A model generated the notes under the pieces. It ran no database searches. It saw only the letters and a list, made by a program, of their open reading frames with translations, and was not told the origin of the DNA. A stretch of 64,000 bases of DNA, taken from contig JAGDMF010000006.1 of assembly GCA_017860455.1 (NCBI GenBank), forward strand, positions 1 through 64,000, written 5' to 3'. A program made the translations under genes and the position numbers. This document shows, piece by piece, positions 1 through 9,531 of this stretch (position 1 is the first letter of the stretch; each line of letters opens with the position of its first letter). The stretch is from Bacteroidota bacterium (lineage in GTDB: Bacteria > Bacteroidota > Bacteroidia > Bacteroidales > WCHB1-69).

Positions 1-1
1 A

Positions 2-619
2 GGTACAGTAACTGCAATCACTGCAGCAGCCGTAACCACAGTAGGAACAACCGCAACTATAAATAATACGGGAGCTTACTGGAATGCCAACCAATTACAG
101 AGTAGAGATGTTGCTTCCACTGCTCCAACTGATGGACAAGTTTTAGCTTGGGATAACGCGAATTCTCATTGGGAACCTTCAGGAAATACTTACCAGGCAA
201 CCATTGTTGAAATTTACGATGCAGCTGGAACACAGAATTTATCTGCATCATTTGCTGATATTACTTTTGGTACTACAAATATTAATGATGCCGGATATAC
301 TATTGGAGGAAGTGGATCTCAAATTACAATCACTACAGCAGGAACTTATAGAATAACATACAGAGTTACAGCAATTGTAACTAATAATACCGGCACCGGT
401 GGCGAATTCCGATTAACTCAAAATGGAACAGAAGTTCCAGGCACTTTAGGATATACATTTCATCAAAATAGTAGTCGTAATAAAGGTACCGTTACAGTTG
501 TTAAACTTTTAACATTATCAGCGAATGATATTATCAGAGTTGAAGGTAGAAAATATACTGGAGGAAATCTTTCTTTGGTAGCAAATGGATCATCATTAAT
601 AATAGAAAGGATTCGATAA
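2..619 (+). CDS. Secreted tail-fibre/adhesin-like protein, C-terminal part only (5' end outside window), C1q/TNF-like C-terminal region
   Basis: Open frame from base 2 to TAA at 617-619: GTVTAITAAAVTTVG...YWNANQLQSRDVASTAPTDGQVLAWDN...GTYRITYRVTAIV...SLIIERIR; shares the NANQLQ/GQVLSW module with the next gene. Confidence 0.7.
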   Translation, partial: GTVTAITAAAVTTVGTTATINNTGAYWNANQLQSRDVASTAPTDGQVLAWDNANSHWEPSGNTYQATIVEIYDAAGTQNLSASFADITFGTTNINDAGYTIGGSGSQITITTAGTYRITYRVTAIVTNNTGTGGEFRLTQNGTEVPGTLGYTFHQNSSRNKGTVTVVKLLTLSANDIIRVEGRKYTGGNLSLVANGSSLIIERIR

Positions 620-621
620 TT

Positions 622-3354
622 ATGAGAAAATTTTTACTTTTTTTTCTATTCATTTCATTTTCTTTTCTCATAAATGCTCAAATTTTAATAACATCATCTC
701 AGGTAAATGCTATAAATACCGCACAATCAGCAGCAGAAGGTGATATTTATAAAGATACTGAAAACAATATATTTTATATTGGAACCAGTAGTGGTTTTTT
801 AAAAATTATCGGGGATATTTCAAAAGTAAATGCAACATTAACCGGTGATGGATCTGCAGGAAATCCTTTAGGAATTGCTCCAATGGGTGCTTCAAATGGA
901 CAAGTTCTTTCCTGGAATGGAACCACATGGGTTCCGGTAAATGCCGCACCTTCTACAACCACTGTTAGTAACAGTATTGCATCAGGACAGCTAACCACAA
1001 CAGTAAATGGAGTAAGTGCAACAGCTGTGACTTTACCCACTGCAGATGGAAGTGAAACAAAATTAAGTAACGGTACCAATACGACAGTTACAGGAGCAGG
1101 AACTATTGCTTCCCCTTATACTGTAAGTGTTGCAGATGCAACAACTTCAGCAAAAGGGGTAGTTCAGTTAGCCGGAGATTTAACAGGAACAGCCACTTCT
1201 CCCCAGATTACAGCCAATGCAGTGACTACAGCGGAAATCAATAATGGGACGATACTTAATGAAGATATATCTGATAATACGATCGCAACAGGAAAAATAT
1301 TAGATGGTACAATCGCTACAGCAGATTTAGGCAATGCTCAAGTTACTTATGCTAAAATTCAAAATGTAACAGCACAACGAATATTAGGCAATCCAACAGC
1401 ATCGGCAGCAGCCCCGTCTGAAATTTCATTAGGATCAGGTCTTAATTTTTCAGGCTCTGTTTTGAATACAGTAAACAATGGAACTGTTACTACAGTTACA
1501 GGTACATCTCCAATTGTGATAACTGGGACACCAACATCCACACCTAACGTTACGATAACCAGAAATAACATTGTTGCCGGAACCAGTTTAAGTTCTGCAT
1601 CTAATCCATTGGTTTTAGATGCCGGAGCAACCAATGCAGTAGTAGGAGGCGCAAATGCCACGTTAACGGTAAATAATACAGCACCATTATGGAATGCCAA
1701 TCAATTGCAAACGAATCCTATTTCAGCAACAGCCCCAACAAATGGACAAGTGCTTTCATGGAATGGGACAGCATGGACACCTACTTCGACTTCAACCGGT
1801 TGGAGTTTAACAGGTAATTCAGGAACAGCACCAGCAACCAATTTTTTAGGAACTACAGATGCTCAAAGGTTAGTGTTTAGAACCAATAATACTGAGAAAA
1901 TGACCATTTTATCAGCAGGAAATGTTGGAATTGGTGCTACTAACCCTCAAAATAAACTTGAAATAACTCAAGGAACAGCTGGAAATTCAGGGTTGAGATT
2001 TACTAATCTAACCAACGCCGGAATATTAGCGACAAATGCCAATGGTGATGTAATCGTTGGAAATGATATCAAAGATCACCATATTACAAGAGCCAATAGT
2101 ACATCTAATGTTGCTCCCACATCAGGTGAAATTAGTAATCCTGTGAATGGATATACAGCTAAAATAAAATTAACAAACGGAATTATTGAATATTGGACAT
2201 ATACCAGTGGTTCCTGGACTTTAAATTGGTCTCAAAATGCAACAGCAGATGGTATAGATCTCGGCTACATTGTGGGCTGGACATCAAATGGAACACCTCC
2301 TGATTATTTATTACCATTAACCGGAGGTACTTATAATTGGTCTGATTTCCCTCATTTTCAGAGTTTTCATGCTTCATTTCCTTGTCAATATATTGCCTCA
2401 TCCAATGCATCAACTTTTACACTGGTTAATATAAACACTTCAGGAAGATTTTTAAGAGGTGGTACAAGTGCAGGTGTTTTACAAGGGTATTCTACAGCAT
2501 TACCTATTAACCCGTTTGTTCTTTCTAATAGTACTCATAATCACAATTATATAAACACAACTTATAGTTTTACTAATCAAAGATTGTATAATACTGTTGA
2601 TGGAGATGTTCTAACATATTCATCTGAAACCACATCTAATCTTACTACAAATGATAATACTCATACTCATACCTTTAGCGGAGGTGATGTTGAAACACGT
2701 CCAATAAATGCCAGTGTTATTTGGTGTATTAAAGTCAAGCCTACCAGTACAACCGGAAACATTACAATTAATAATAATACTTTAACTGAAACTGTTACAA
2801 ATTTATCACAAAATACTTCAACCGGACAAATTTCATATACTAATGAAAACAATGTTACACAAACTGCTAATGTTGTGAGTACTAATACAAATAATTCTGT
2901 TCAGGTAGGTACCGATGGTGGAGCTTATTATCAAAAAAAGGTTTTTGAAGCTTATGATAATACTGTTACTACTCAAAGTATTTCGGCTACTGCTACTACA
3001 CTAAATATAAATACAATAAGAACAAATTTAGGGTCAATATATTCATTAAATAATGATGAAATCACCATTTCAGAGGATGGTATTTATAGAATTTCCTATA
3101 CTGCAGGTTTATATTATACAGGAAATACTAATAATATTAACGGACAATTTTGGTTGGAAGTAAACTCCACCTTTTATAATGGAACCCAACTTTATATTGG
3201 TTCTAAAAATACAACTTATTCAACAGCAGCAAAATCAGTAATTATTCAGCTAAATAACGGTGATGTAATAAGAGTTAGGCATCAACGTATTAATGGTATA
3301 AATCTTAATACAATACCTCAATGTTCCTCCATTAACATTGAAAAATTGAATTAA
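622..3354 (+). CDS. Secreted phage-tail-fibre-like repeat protein with tail-collar-like segment and C1q-like C-terminus
   Basis: Signal peptide MRKFLLFFLFISFSFLINAQ; KGVVQLAGDLTGTATSPQITANAVTTAEI, LGNPTASAAAPSEISLGSGLNFSG; THTHTFSGGDVETRPINASVIWCIKVKP resembles tail collar. Confidence 0.75.
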   Translation: MRKFLLFFLFISFSFLINAQILITSSQVNAINTAQSAAEGDIYKDTENNIFYIGTSSGFLKIIGDISKVNATLTGDGSAGNPLGIAPMGASNGQVLSWNGTTWVPVNAAPSTTTVSNSIASGQLTTTVNGVSATAVTLPTADGSETKLSNGTNTTVTGAGTIASPYTVSVADATTSAKGVVQLAGDLTGTATSPQITANAVTTAEINNGTILNEDISDNTIATGKILDGTIATADLGNAQVTYAKIQNVTAQRILGNPTASAAAPSEISLGSGLNFSGSVLNTVNNGTVTTVTGTSPIVITGTPTSTPNVTITRNNIVAGTSLSSASNPLVLDAGATNAVVGGANATLTVNNTAPLWNANQLQTNPISATAPTNGQVLSWNGTAWTPTSTSTGWSLTGNSGTAPATNFLGTTDAQRLVFRTNNTEKMTILSAGNVGIGATNPQNKLEITQGTAGNSGLRFTNLTNAGILATNANGDVIVGNDIKDHHITRANSTSNVAPTSGEISNPVNGYTAKIKLTNGIIEYWTYTSGSWTLNWSQNATADGIDLGYIVGWTSNGTPPDYLLPLTGGTYNWSDFPHFQSFHASFPCQYIASSNASTFTLVNINTSGRFLRGGTSAGVLQGYSTALPINPFVLSNSTHNHNYINTTYSFTNQRLYNTVDGDVLTYSSETTSNLTTNDNTHTHTFSGGDVETRPINASVIWCIKVKPTSTTGNITINNNTLTETVTNLSQNTSTGQISYTNENNVTQTANVVSTNTNNSVQVGTDGGAYYQKKVFEAYDNTVTTQSISATATTLNINTIRTNLGSIYSLNNDEITISEDGIYRISYTAGLYYTGNTNNINGQFWLEVNSTFYNGTQLYIGSKNTTYSTAAKSVIIQLNNGDVIRVRHQRINGINLNTIPQCSSINIEKLN

Positions 3355-3627
3355 TTTTCTTTATTTCTTGTTTTTAAAAAGGTATGTTTTTTAAAATTAT
3401 TGAATTTTGGTTCAAAAGATATTTATTTTTATTTGTAACAAACAGAAAAATAATTGTGGAAAATAAATGAATTTAATAATTTTTGTGATTTTTTATCAAT
3501 TTGTTCCAAGACTAAATAGAATTTTGTATATATTTGCACTCAGTAAGAATACAATCCGAATAAAACTTTAACAAGTTAGACCATTTTATATAAAGTGGGT
3601 ATTAGTCATATATTAAAGTGGAAAAAC

Positions 3628-5334
3628 ATGAAAAAAATTTTACTTTTAACACTGTTTTTAACATTTATAATTGCAATAGATGCTCAAATATTGATCAATA
3701 CAACCCAAGTAAATGCCATAAACACTGCTTTGTCTGCTCCTGAAGGAGATATTTATAAAGATACTGTTACTAATACATTTTATATTGGAACAAGCAGCGG
3801 AAAACTCAAAATTATTGGTGATTTGAATGTTGTGAATTCAAATTCTACTTTATCAGGAAATGGAACTACTACAAGCCCTTTGGGATTATCTTCAATGGGT
3901 GCATCAAACGGACAAGCTTTGATATGGAATGGTACCAGCTGGGCTCCTTCTAATGTTGCTACTGGTACTACATACATGCAAAACCATTCTACCACTAATG
4001 TTTATGGAGATGGTACCATATTCAATCCATATTCTATTGAAGCTAAAGGAGCAACAACAACTACGCGGGGAATCATTCAATTAACAGGTGATTTGGCAGG
4101 TACTGACTATTGGCCAGTGATTGGAAATGGAAGGGTAACACATGAAAAACTAGCAGATAATTCTGTCTATTCTAATAACATTCTCAATACTACTATTATT
4201 TCAGAAGATCTTGCATGGGGAGCAGTTACTACAGATAAAATAGCGTTATACAATGTCACTTACGACAGAATACAACAAATGCCTGCCCAATCATTACTAG
4301 GAAATCCTTATGGAGCAACAGCAATTCCCACTGCCATTACTATTGGAACCGGCTTAAGTTTCAGTGGAACAACATTAAACGCCACTGGAGCAAGCTGGAG
4401 CTTAGTTGGAAATTCCGGAACTAATCCTTCTACTAATTTTTTAGGAACGACAGATTATAACAGATTGATTTTCAAAACCAATAATATAGAAAGGGCAACT
4501 TTTTTACCAACAGGTTATTTTGGACTAGGAACTACAACACCAGATGCTACATTTCAAAATAATGGGACGACCATATTTTTTGTTAGACCTATAACTAATA
4601 AACCCACAGGTGGAGATATTGAAACAGCTGCAAATTCTGTTAATATTGGGACCAACTTTTCGGTAAATCAAACTACAACAGGACAAACCTTGACACTACC
4701 CTGGCCAACTCCGGCTACAGAAGGAAAAATGGTTAAAGTATCTAATACCGGAACTGCTTCTTTTACCATGTATAACACTTTAATTGCTCCTTCAAAATTT
4801 GCAGAATTTATGTGGACAGGAACAACATGGATTCCTACTGCTGGAGGAAATACTGTAGTTAATAAAAAATTTGCAGTATCTGCTGAATATGCTGGTGCTG
4901 TTGTGGTTCCAGGTTCAGGAACCAATCATAATGGGGATCTTTATGCAGGTAATTCAGGAGCTGTATCTCCTTATTACTATACGAATTACTATGAATGGAT
5001 GGGAAGATCTTCTTCTGGGGCTCAAACTTATCAAGTTATTGCCAGAATAACACTTCCTAATGATTTTACAGAATGGCAAACAAATGCACTTCAAATTGTG
5101 AATATGGCTCAAACCGGTTGTTCAGTAACTATTCAAATTTTTAATGTTAGTTCAGGTGCTTCCATATATAACGGTTCAGCGCTAACAAACACTTCATGGA
5201 CAACCACTTCCATTTCTAATGCTAGTTTATCAACTTGGATTACACCCGGACAAACTGCTGCATTTGTTATTACTTTTTCTTCGACTAATAGTTCATATTC
5301 AAGAATTGGTGATATTATTTTAAATTATAAATAA
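3628..5334 (+). CDS. Secreted tail-fibre-like protein, paralog of previous gene
   Basis: ATG at 3628 gives signal peptide MKKILLLTLFLTFIIAIDAQ (ORF track start 3595 is upstream); shares ILINTTQVNAINTA.SAPEGDIYKDT..NTFYIGTSSG.LKIIGD module. Confidence 0.75.
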   Translation: MKKILLLTLFLTFIIAIDAQILINTTQVNAINTALSAPEGDIYKDTVTNTFYIGTSSGKLKIIGDLNVVNSNSTLSGNGTTTSPLGLSSMGASNGQALIWNGTSWAPSNVATGTTYMQNHSTTNVYGDGTIFNPYSIEAKGATTTTRGIIQLTGDLAGTDYWPVIGNGRVTHEKLADNSVYSNNILNTTIISEDLAWGAVTTDKIALYNVTYDRIQQMPAQSLLGNPYGATAIPTAITIGTGLSFSGTTLNATGASWSLVGNSGTNPSTNFLGTTDYNRLIFKTNNIERATFLPTGYFGLGTTTPDATFQNNGTTIFFVRPITNKPTGGDIETAANSVNIGTNFSVNQTTTGQTLTLPWPTPATEGKMVKVSNTGTASFTMYNTLIAPSKFAEFMWTGTTWIPTAGGNTVVNKKFAVSAEYAGAVVVPGSGTNHNGDLYAGNSGAVSPYYYTNYYEWMGRSSSGAQTYQVIARITLPNDFTEWQTNALQIVNMAQTGCSVTIQIFNVSSGASIYNGSALTNTSWTTTSISNASLSTWITPGQTAAFVITFSSTNSSYSRIGDIILNYK

Positions 5335-5353
5335 TTTTTTGATTTTTTTTAAA

Positions 5354-8300
5354 ATGATTATTCCAAAATTATATTTTAAAATCAATTTTAAATTTCTTGT
5401 AATTTTAATTTTGTATCTATTTCAATTATCCTATAATCATCTATATGCTCAAATAACTGATACAATAACAGCATCAATGGATGATGATATTAGTCAAAGT
5501 TCACCATATAGTAATTATGGATCATCTTCAGATATATGGGTTGGAGATAATAATAGATGGAGAGGACTCGTGTACTTTGATTTATCAGCCATACCCGGAA
5601 ATGCTGTAATTACGAATGCTTCTGTAATATTAAGAGTTGTTGATGGATCAGGAAATGATTTGAGTGTAGGTGTTTATAGAGTAACATCTGAATGGACTGA
5701 ATTAGATGCCTCATGGTATTATAGGACTTATTATGATCAATGGAATTCAGATGGGGGTGATTTTAATTATACCGCATTAGCTTATAAAAATGTTACTAAT
5801 GCCTTAATTGACAATGCGTGGAATGTAACATCAGCTGTACAGGATTGGACAAATGGAACTTATGCTAATTATGGATTTATTTTTATGGGGACCAATAGTG
5901 CCAATCACGAAAAACATTTTGCATCCAGAGATAATTCAACCATTAATTATAGACCAAGATTAGCTATCACCTACACAACGACAGTTGACTCTCTTTGGTT
6001 AAGAGGAAATTATGGAACCAATACGACAACGGAAGGTGCTGCAATATCACAATGGACGAATGTTTATGCCAATAATAGTTTTATTCAGGATAATACTATT
6101 TATAGACCCATTTATAGAAGTACAACAAATTTAATCAACTTTAACCCAACCATACAATTTGATGGTGTTAATGATTATTTGAAAGGACAATTGAACTATG
6201 GAATTTTTGGACAAAATTATTTTACAACTTTTAGTGTAGTTAAGTCTTCGGGTTCAGATAAATACATTTGGAGCCAATATAGTTATAGAACCAATTCTGC
6301 ATCTCATTCTATTTTAACGCAACAAAGAGTAGGGGCATATACACTTTTTCGTTATGGGACTAATAGTTTGACAACTCCTACATTATTAAGTGTTCGGCGT
6401 TCATTATCCAATAATTTTCATTTGTTTTATAATGGAACTAATGAATCGAGTGGATCTATTACAGGTTTCACCGGTTCATTTATTGGAAATAATCTATTGA
6501 TAGGAAGTAGAGGTAATCCTCCGTCTAATACTTTTAATGGGCAAATTGCAGAAATGATGATTTTTAATCGTTCTCTTTCTGATATGGAAGAGAATGAAAT
6601 AAATAGTTACCTGGCTGTTAAATATGGCCTTCATATGACCATTAATTATCTTGCATCCAATGGGGGAACAATTTGGAATCAATCTACAGATGGAGCATAT
6701 AACAATGGAATATTCGGAATTGGAAAAGATAACATAAACGCTCTTCATCAGCAGATTTCTTCTTCCACATCTAACTCATATAGTTTTTTAACGATATCAA
6801 CCGATACAAATTTTACTCTTCTTAACTCTCAACATGCAGCAATTACAAATAATGTAAGTTTTCTTATGTTAGGAAGCAATTCCAATAACGATTTTTTATT
6901 TCAATTTTCTGAATTTAATGCGTCAACGTATTCTTCCAGAATAGATTATGAATGGTTGGTTCAATCCACAAATTTCAGTCAACCTGTAAATTTAAAATTT
7001 CAAGGTTGTGGATCAACAGAATTAAGGATCGCCTATTTAGTCAAAAAAAATGGCAACTCTAACTTTACCTCAGGCATTACAGAAGTTGGTGTAATTGACT
7101 CCAATGGTGTCATTAATGGTGTCATTCTTAATAATAATGATTATTTTACTGTTTTTTTCAAAAATTTATCTCCAGGAGGTGTAAATGATTTCTTAAGATT
7201 TTGGGCTAAAGCAGATTATGGAACTATTTTATCTGGAACTTCAGTTGTTCAATGGAAAGATGTTGCAAACAACTTCTATTTATCTCAATCTACATCTGCG
7301 AGAAGACCAACTTATATAACTAATGGACAGAACTTTAATCCTTCCATATCATTTAATGAAGCTAATTCTCAATATTTTGATAGAAATACTAACTATAATA
7401 TTTTTACTTCCTCATATTCTATTTATATTGTTGGCTATAATCGATCCGGTCAAAGGACTTTCATGGCAGTGAGTCAAACTGGTGGAACATCTTTGAATAG
7501 TGGTATAATTATTGAAACAGGCGATCCTTCTTCTTTGCGTTTCCTTCATAGATACCCACCAAGTCAGTCCGGAGGAGATAATTTTATACAAGACATTACC
7601 ATGTCAACATCTTCACATAATATTTTTTCATTTTTTAGAAATACAAATACTAAACATAAATTTTGGGTAAATGGGACCAATTCCTATTCACTTTCACCAA
7701 TAACCAATGGAGCTTTTTCTAATGGTGTATTTACTGATTTAACAGTTGGTCGATTAGGTTCGGAAAATATGAGATATCTTGATGGAGAAATTGCCGAGAT
7801 AATAATATTCAATAATGAAAATGAAACAAGTAGAATCAAGATAGAATCTTATCTTGCTACTAAATATGGAATTTCATTAAACGATGGAGTAGGAGCAAAT
7901 TATATCGCTTCAGATTCAACTACTGTTTATTGGAATAGTACAGCTAATAATGGCTACAATTATGATATATTTGGTATTGGAAAAGATGAAATAAGTACAT
8001 TAAATCAAAAACAATCAAGATCCGTTAATTCCGATGCTTTTTTCTCCGTTTATTTAATTCCTCTGATTGATGATATTTTACCTACAACCAATCAATTAAA
8101 TACCAGCCAATTTGAATCTGATAAGTCATATTTAATGTTTGGAAATAATAATGATACTATTTCTAATTGGTCCACAGGGATTACAATGCCTTCAAAATTC
8201 AAATACAGACTCAGAAGAATTTGGAAATATCAAAAAACTGGTACCATTAGTAATGCATTAATTTCTATAAATATAGCAGATTTACCCACTAATACAGGTT

Positions 8301-8500
8301 CACATCCTCTTTATTTACTTGTTTCAAATTCAACAGATATGTCTAATGCAAGTTATTATCCTATGACTTTAGTTGGACCCACATGGAGAGTGATATATGA
8401 TTTTTCGGAGGGTTCTTATATAACATTTGGATATGGATTTTTTAGCCGATTAAGGCATGGGAAAACGGTAATTGAAGGGGTTCGGTTTCCATATAAATAG
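5354..8500 (+). CDS. Secreted DNRLRE-domain protein with two LamG/concanavalin-like modules
   Basis: ITDTITASMDDDISQSSPYSNYGSSSDIWVG...RGLVYFDLSAIP (DNRLRE-like); EIAEMMIFNRSLSDMEENEINSYLAVKYG and EIAEIIIFNNENETSRIKIESYLATKYG duplicated modules. Confidence 0.7.
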   Translation: MIIPKLYFKINFKFLVILILYLFQLSYNHLYAQITDTITASMDDDISQSSPYSNYGSSSDIWVGDNNRWRGLVYFDLSAIPGNAVITNASVILRVVDGSGNDLSVGVYRVTSEWTELDASWYYRTYYDQWNSDGGDFNYTALAYKNVTNALIDNAWNVTSAVQDWTNGTYANYGFIFMGTNSANHEKHFASRDNSTINYRPRLAITYTTTVDSLWLRGNYGTNTTTEGAAISQWTNVYANNSFIQDNTIYRPIYRSTTNLINFNPTIQFDGVNDYLKGQLNYGIFGQNYFTTFSVVKSSGSDKYIWSQYSYRTNSASHSILTQQRVGAYTLFRYGTNSLTTPTLLSVRRSLSNNFHLFYNGTNESSGSITGFTGSFIGNNLLIGSRGNPPSNTFNGQIAEMMIFNRSLSDMEENEINSYLAVKYGLHMTINYLASNGGTIWNQSTDGAYNNGIFGIGKDNINALHQQISSSTSNSYSFLTISTDTNFTLLNSQHAAITNNVSFLMLGSNSNNDFLFQFSEFNASTYSSRIDYEWLVQSTNFSQPVNLKFQGCGSTELRIAYLVKKNGNSNFTSGITEVGVIDSNGVINGVILNNNDYFTVFFKNLSPGGVNDFLRFWAKADYGTILSGTSVVQWKDVANNFYLSQSTSARRPTYITNGQNFNPSISFNEANSQYFDRNTNYNIFTSSYSIYIVGYNRSGQRTFMAVSQTGGTSLNSGIIIETGDPSSLRFLHRYPPSQSGGDNFIQDITMSTSSHNIFSFFRNTNTKHKFWVNGTNSYSLSPITNGAFSNGVFTDLTVGRLGSENMRYLDGEIAEIIIFNNENETSRIKIESYLATKYGISLNDGVGANYIASDSTTVYWNSTANNGYNYDIFGIGKDEISTLNQKQSRSVNSDAFFSVYLIPLIDDILPTTNQLNTSQFESDKSYLMFGNNNDTISNWSTGITMPSKFKYRLRRIWKYQKTGTISNALISINIADLPTNTGSHPLYLLVSNSTDMSNASYYPMTLVGPTWRVIYDFSEGSYITFGYGFFSRLRHGKTVIEGVRFPYK

Positions 8501-8509
8501 AACTATCAG

Positions 8510-8544
8510 GTCTCAGTTTTCAGGTTTCAGTTTTCAGGTCTCAG
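8510..8544. repeat. Heptamer array A, 5 x 7 bp (GTCTCAG/TTTTCAG/GTTTCAG)
   Basis: GTCTCAG TTTTCAG GTTTCAG TTTTCAG GTCTCAG, exact 7-bp phase. Confidence 0.9.
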
Positions 8545-8571
8545 ATATTAGATAACAACTAAATTTGACTC

Positions 8572-8742
8572 ATGAAAACTCATTATATGCAAAATTTTCG
8601 TAACATTATCGCTTGGAAGAAAAGTCATTTATTTACTTAATTGATATATCAGTTGACAGACAATTTTCCAAAAGAAGAAACTTTTGGCCTTAAGTCTCAA
8701 TTAAGAAGAACAATATCTTCAATAAAAATGGTTTCAAATTAT
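8572..8742 (+). pseudogene. Four-helix-bundle (23S rRNA IVS / TIGR02436-type) protein remnant
   Basis: Single frame MKTHYMQNFRNIIAWKKSHLFT*LIYQLTDNFPKEETFGLKSQLRRTISSIKMVSNYYSG with one in-frame TAA (8638-8640); pattern typical of 4HB proteins (W.K.H.L...IY.LT..FPKEE.FGL.SQ.RR). Confidence 0.85.
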
Positions 8743-8847
8743 TATTCCGGAAAAGTGTTGGAAAAGTGTTTTGTATCTAACTCGTTATATTATTGTTGCA
8801 AAAATATGTATTTTTAAATGGAACAGTTTCCACACTTTCCCGGAATA
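8743..8847. repeat. Inverted repeat with 16-bp arms (15/16 match) at the broken end of the 4HB remnant
   Basis: TATTCCGGAAAAGTGT (8743-8758) vs ACACTTTCCCGGAATA (8832-8847); left arm overlaps an 11-bp direct duplication GGAAAAGTGTT x2 (8749-8770). Confidence 0.8.
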
Positions 8848-8859
8848 TTCTACAAACGT

Positions 8860-8887
8860 TTATCTCATAACTCTTATCTCTTATCTT
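8860..8887. repeat. Heptamer array B, 4 x 7 bp
   Basis: TTATCTC ATAACTC TTATCTC TTATCTT. Confidence 0.8.
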
Positions 8888-8888
8888 T

Positions 8889-8907
8889 AAAACCGCTTGC
8901 GGTTTTT
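8889..8907. terminator. Hairpin, likely Rho-independent terminator (possibly bidirectional)
   Basis: AAAACCGC TT GCGGTTTTT. Confidence 0.7.
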
Positions 8908-8908
8908 C

Positions 8909-9068
8909 GCATTAGGGATGTGGAGGGCGGCGAAGCCGGTGCGAGCTGGAACGAACGCCGTCATGAATTGTCGATGAATAGCTAATTGTCCTAAGTGAAG
9001 TGCAGCGAAGTACGGAAGCGAAGCGGACCCCGGAACAAGCCCGACCCCGAGTGAAGCGAGGGGGAATG
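8909..9068. repeat. GC-rich structured/REP-like intergenic element
   Basis: GCATTAGGGATGTGGAGGGCGGCGAAGCCGGTGCGAGC...GAAGTGCAGCGAAGTACGGAAGCGAAGCGG...CCCCGAGTGAAGCGAGGGG; much more GC-rich than surroundings; GCATTAGGG recurs at 30909. Confidence 0.5.
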
Positions 9069-9079
9069 CCCAAATAATT

Positions 9080-9107
9080 AAAAATGAAAAATGATAAATG
9101 ATAAATG
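9080..9107. repeat. Heptamer array C, 4 x 7 bp
   Basis: AAAAATG AAAAATG ATAAATG ATAAATG. Confidence 0.75.
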
Positions 9108-9147
9108 AAAAAAACTGGAAAATCAGGATTTTAACCCTAACTTTCCA

Positions 9148-9217
9148 GCCTTTAGCCTTTAGCCATTCGCCTTTAGCCTTTCGCCTTTCGCCCTTCGCCT
9201 TTCGCCCTTCGCCCTAA
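9148..9217. repeat. Heptamer array D, 10 x 7 bp (GCCTTTA/GCCTTTC/GCCCTTC)
   Basis: Ten consecutive in-phase heptamers ending 2 bp before the stop codon of the minus-strand gene at 9220. Confidence 0.95.
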
Positions 9218-9219
9218 GT

Positions 9220-9513
9220 CTACATCATTTCCAAACAAGGCATCACAAAGGCTCTTATACCTTGTAATGGGGCGGCTTTATCTAGTTTTCTTAACTCTTC
9301 AAGTAATGGTAATACGTGTTTTTCTTCGACAAAGGTCATAAAAGAACAATTTAATGTAGGCCAGGCATGAGTGCCATAATGGGGTTCCCCATCATAGCTT
9401 CCTCTACCTTGAACTTCTTCCCAATAGGTGAACCCTCTTATTTCAAGTTTATCAAAAACATTTATAACATCTTGATGAAATGCCTGATATGCTGATATAA
9501 ATACTGCTTTCAT
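9220..9513 (-). CDS. Small PII-like regulatory protein associated with RND efflux
   Basis: 97 aa, MKAVFISAYQAFHQDVINVFDKLEIRGFTYWEEVQGRGSYDGEPHYGTHAWP...; position directly after RND permease. Confidence 0.55.
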   Translation of the reverse strand: MKAVFISAYQAFHQDVINVFDKLEIRGFTYWEEVQGRGSYDGEPHYGTHAWPTLNCSFMTFVEEKHVLPLLEELRKLDKAAPLQGIRAFVMPCLEMM

Positions 9514-9531
9514 ATTTTATTAATTTAAAAA

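Noticed and set aside
774-1700. Minus-strand ORFs 774-1079 and 1359-1700 within the tail-fibre-like gene
   Set aside because: Antisense of repetitive low-complexity coding sequence.
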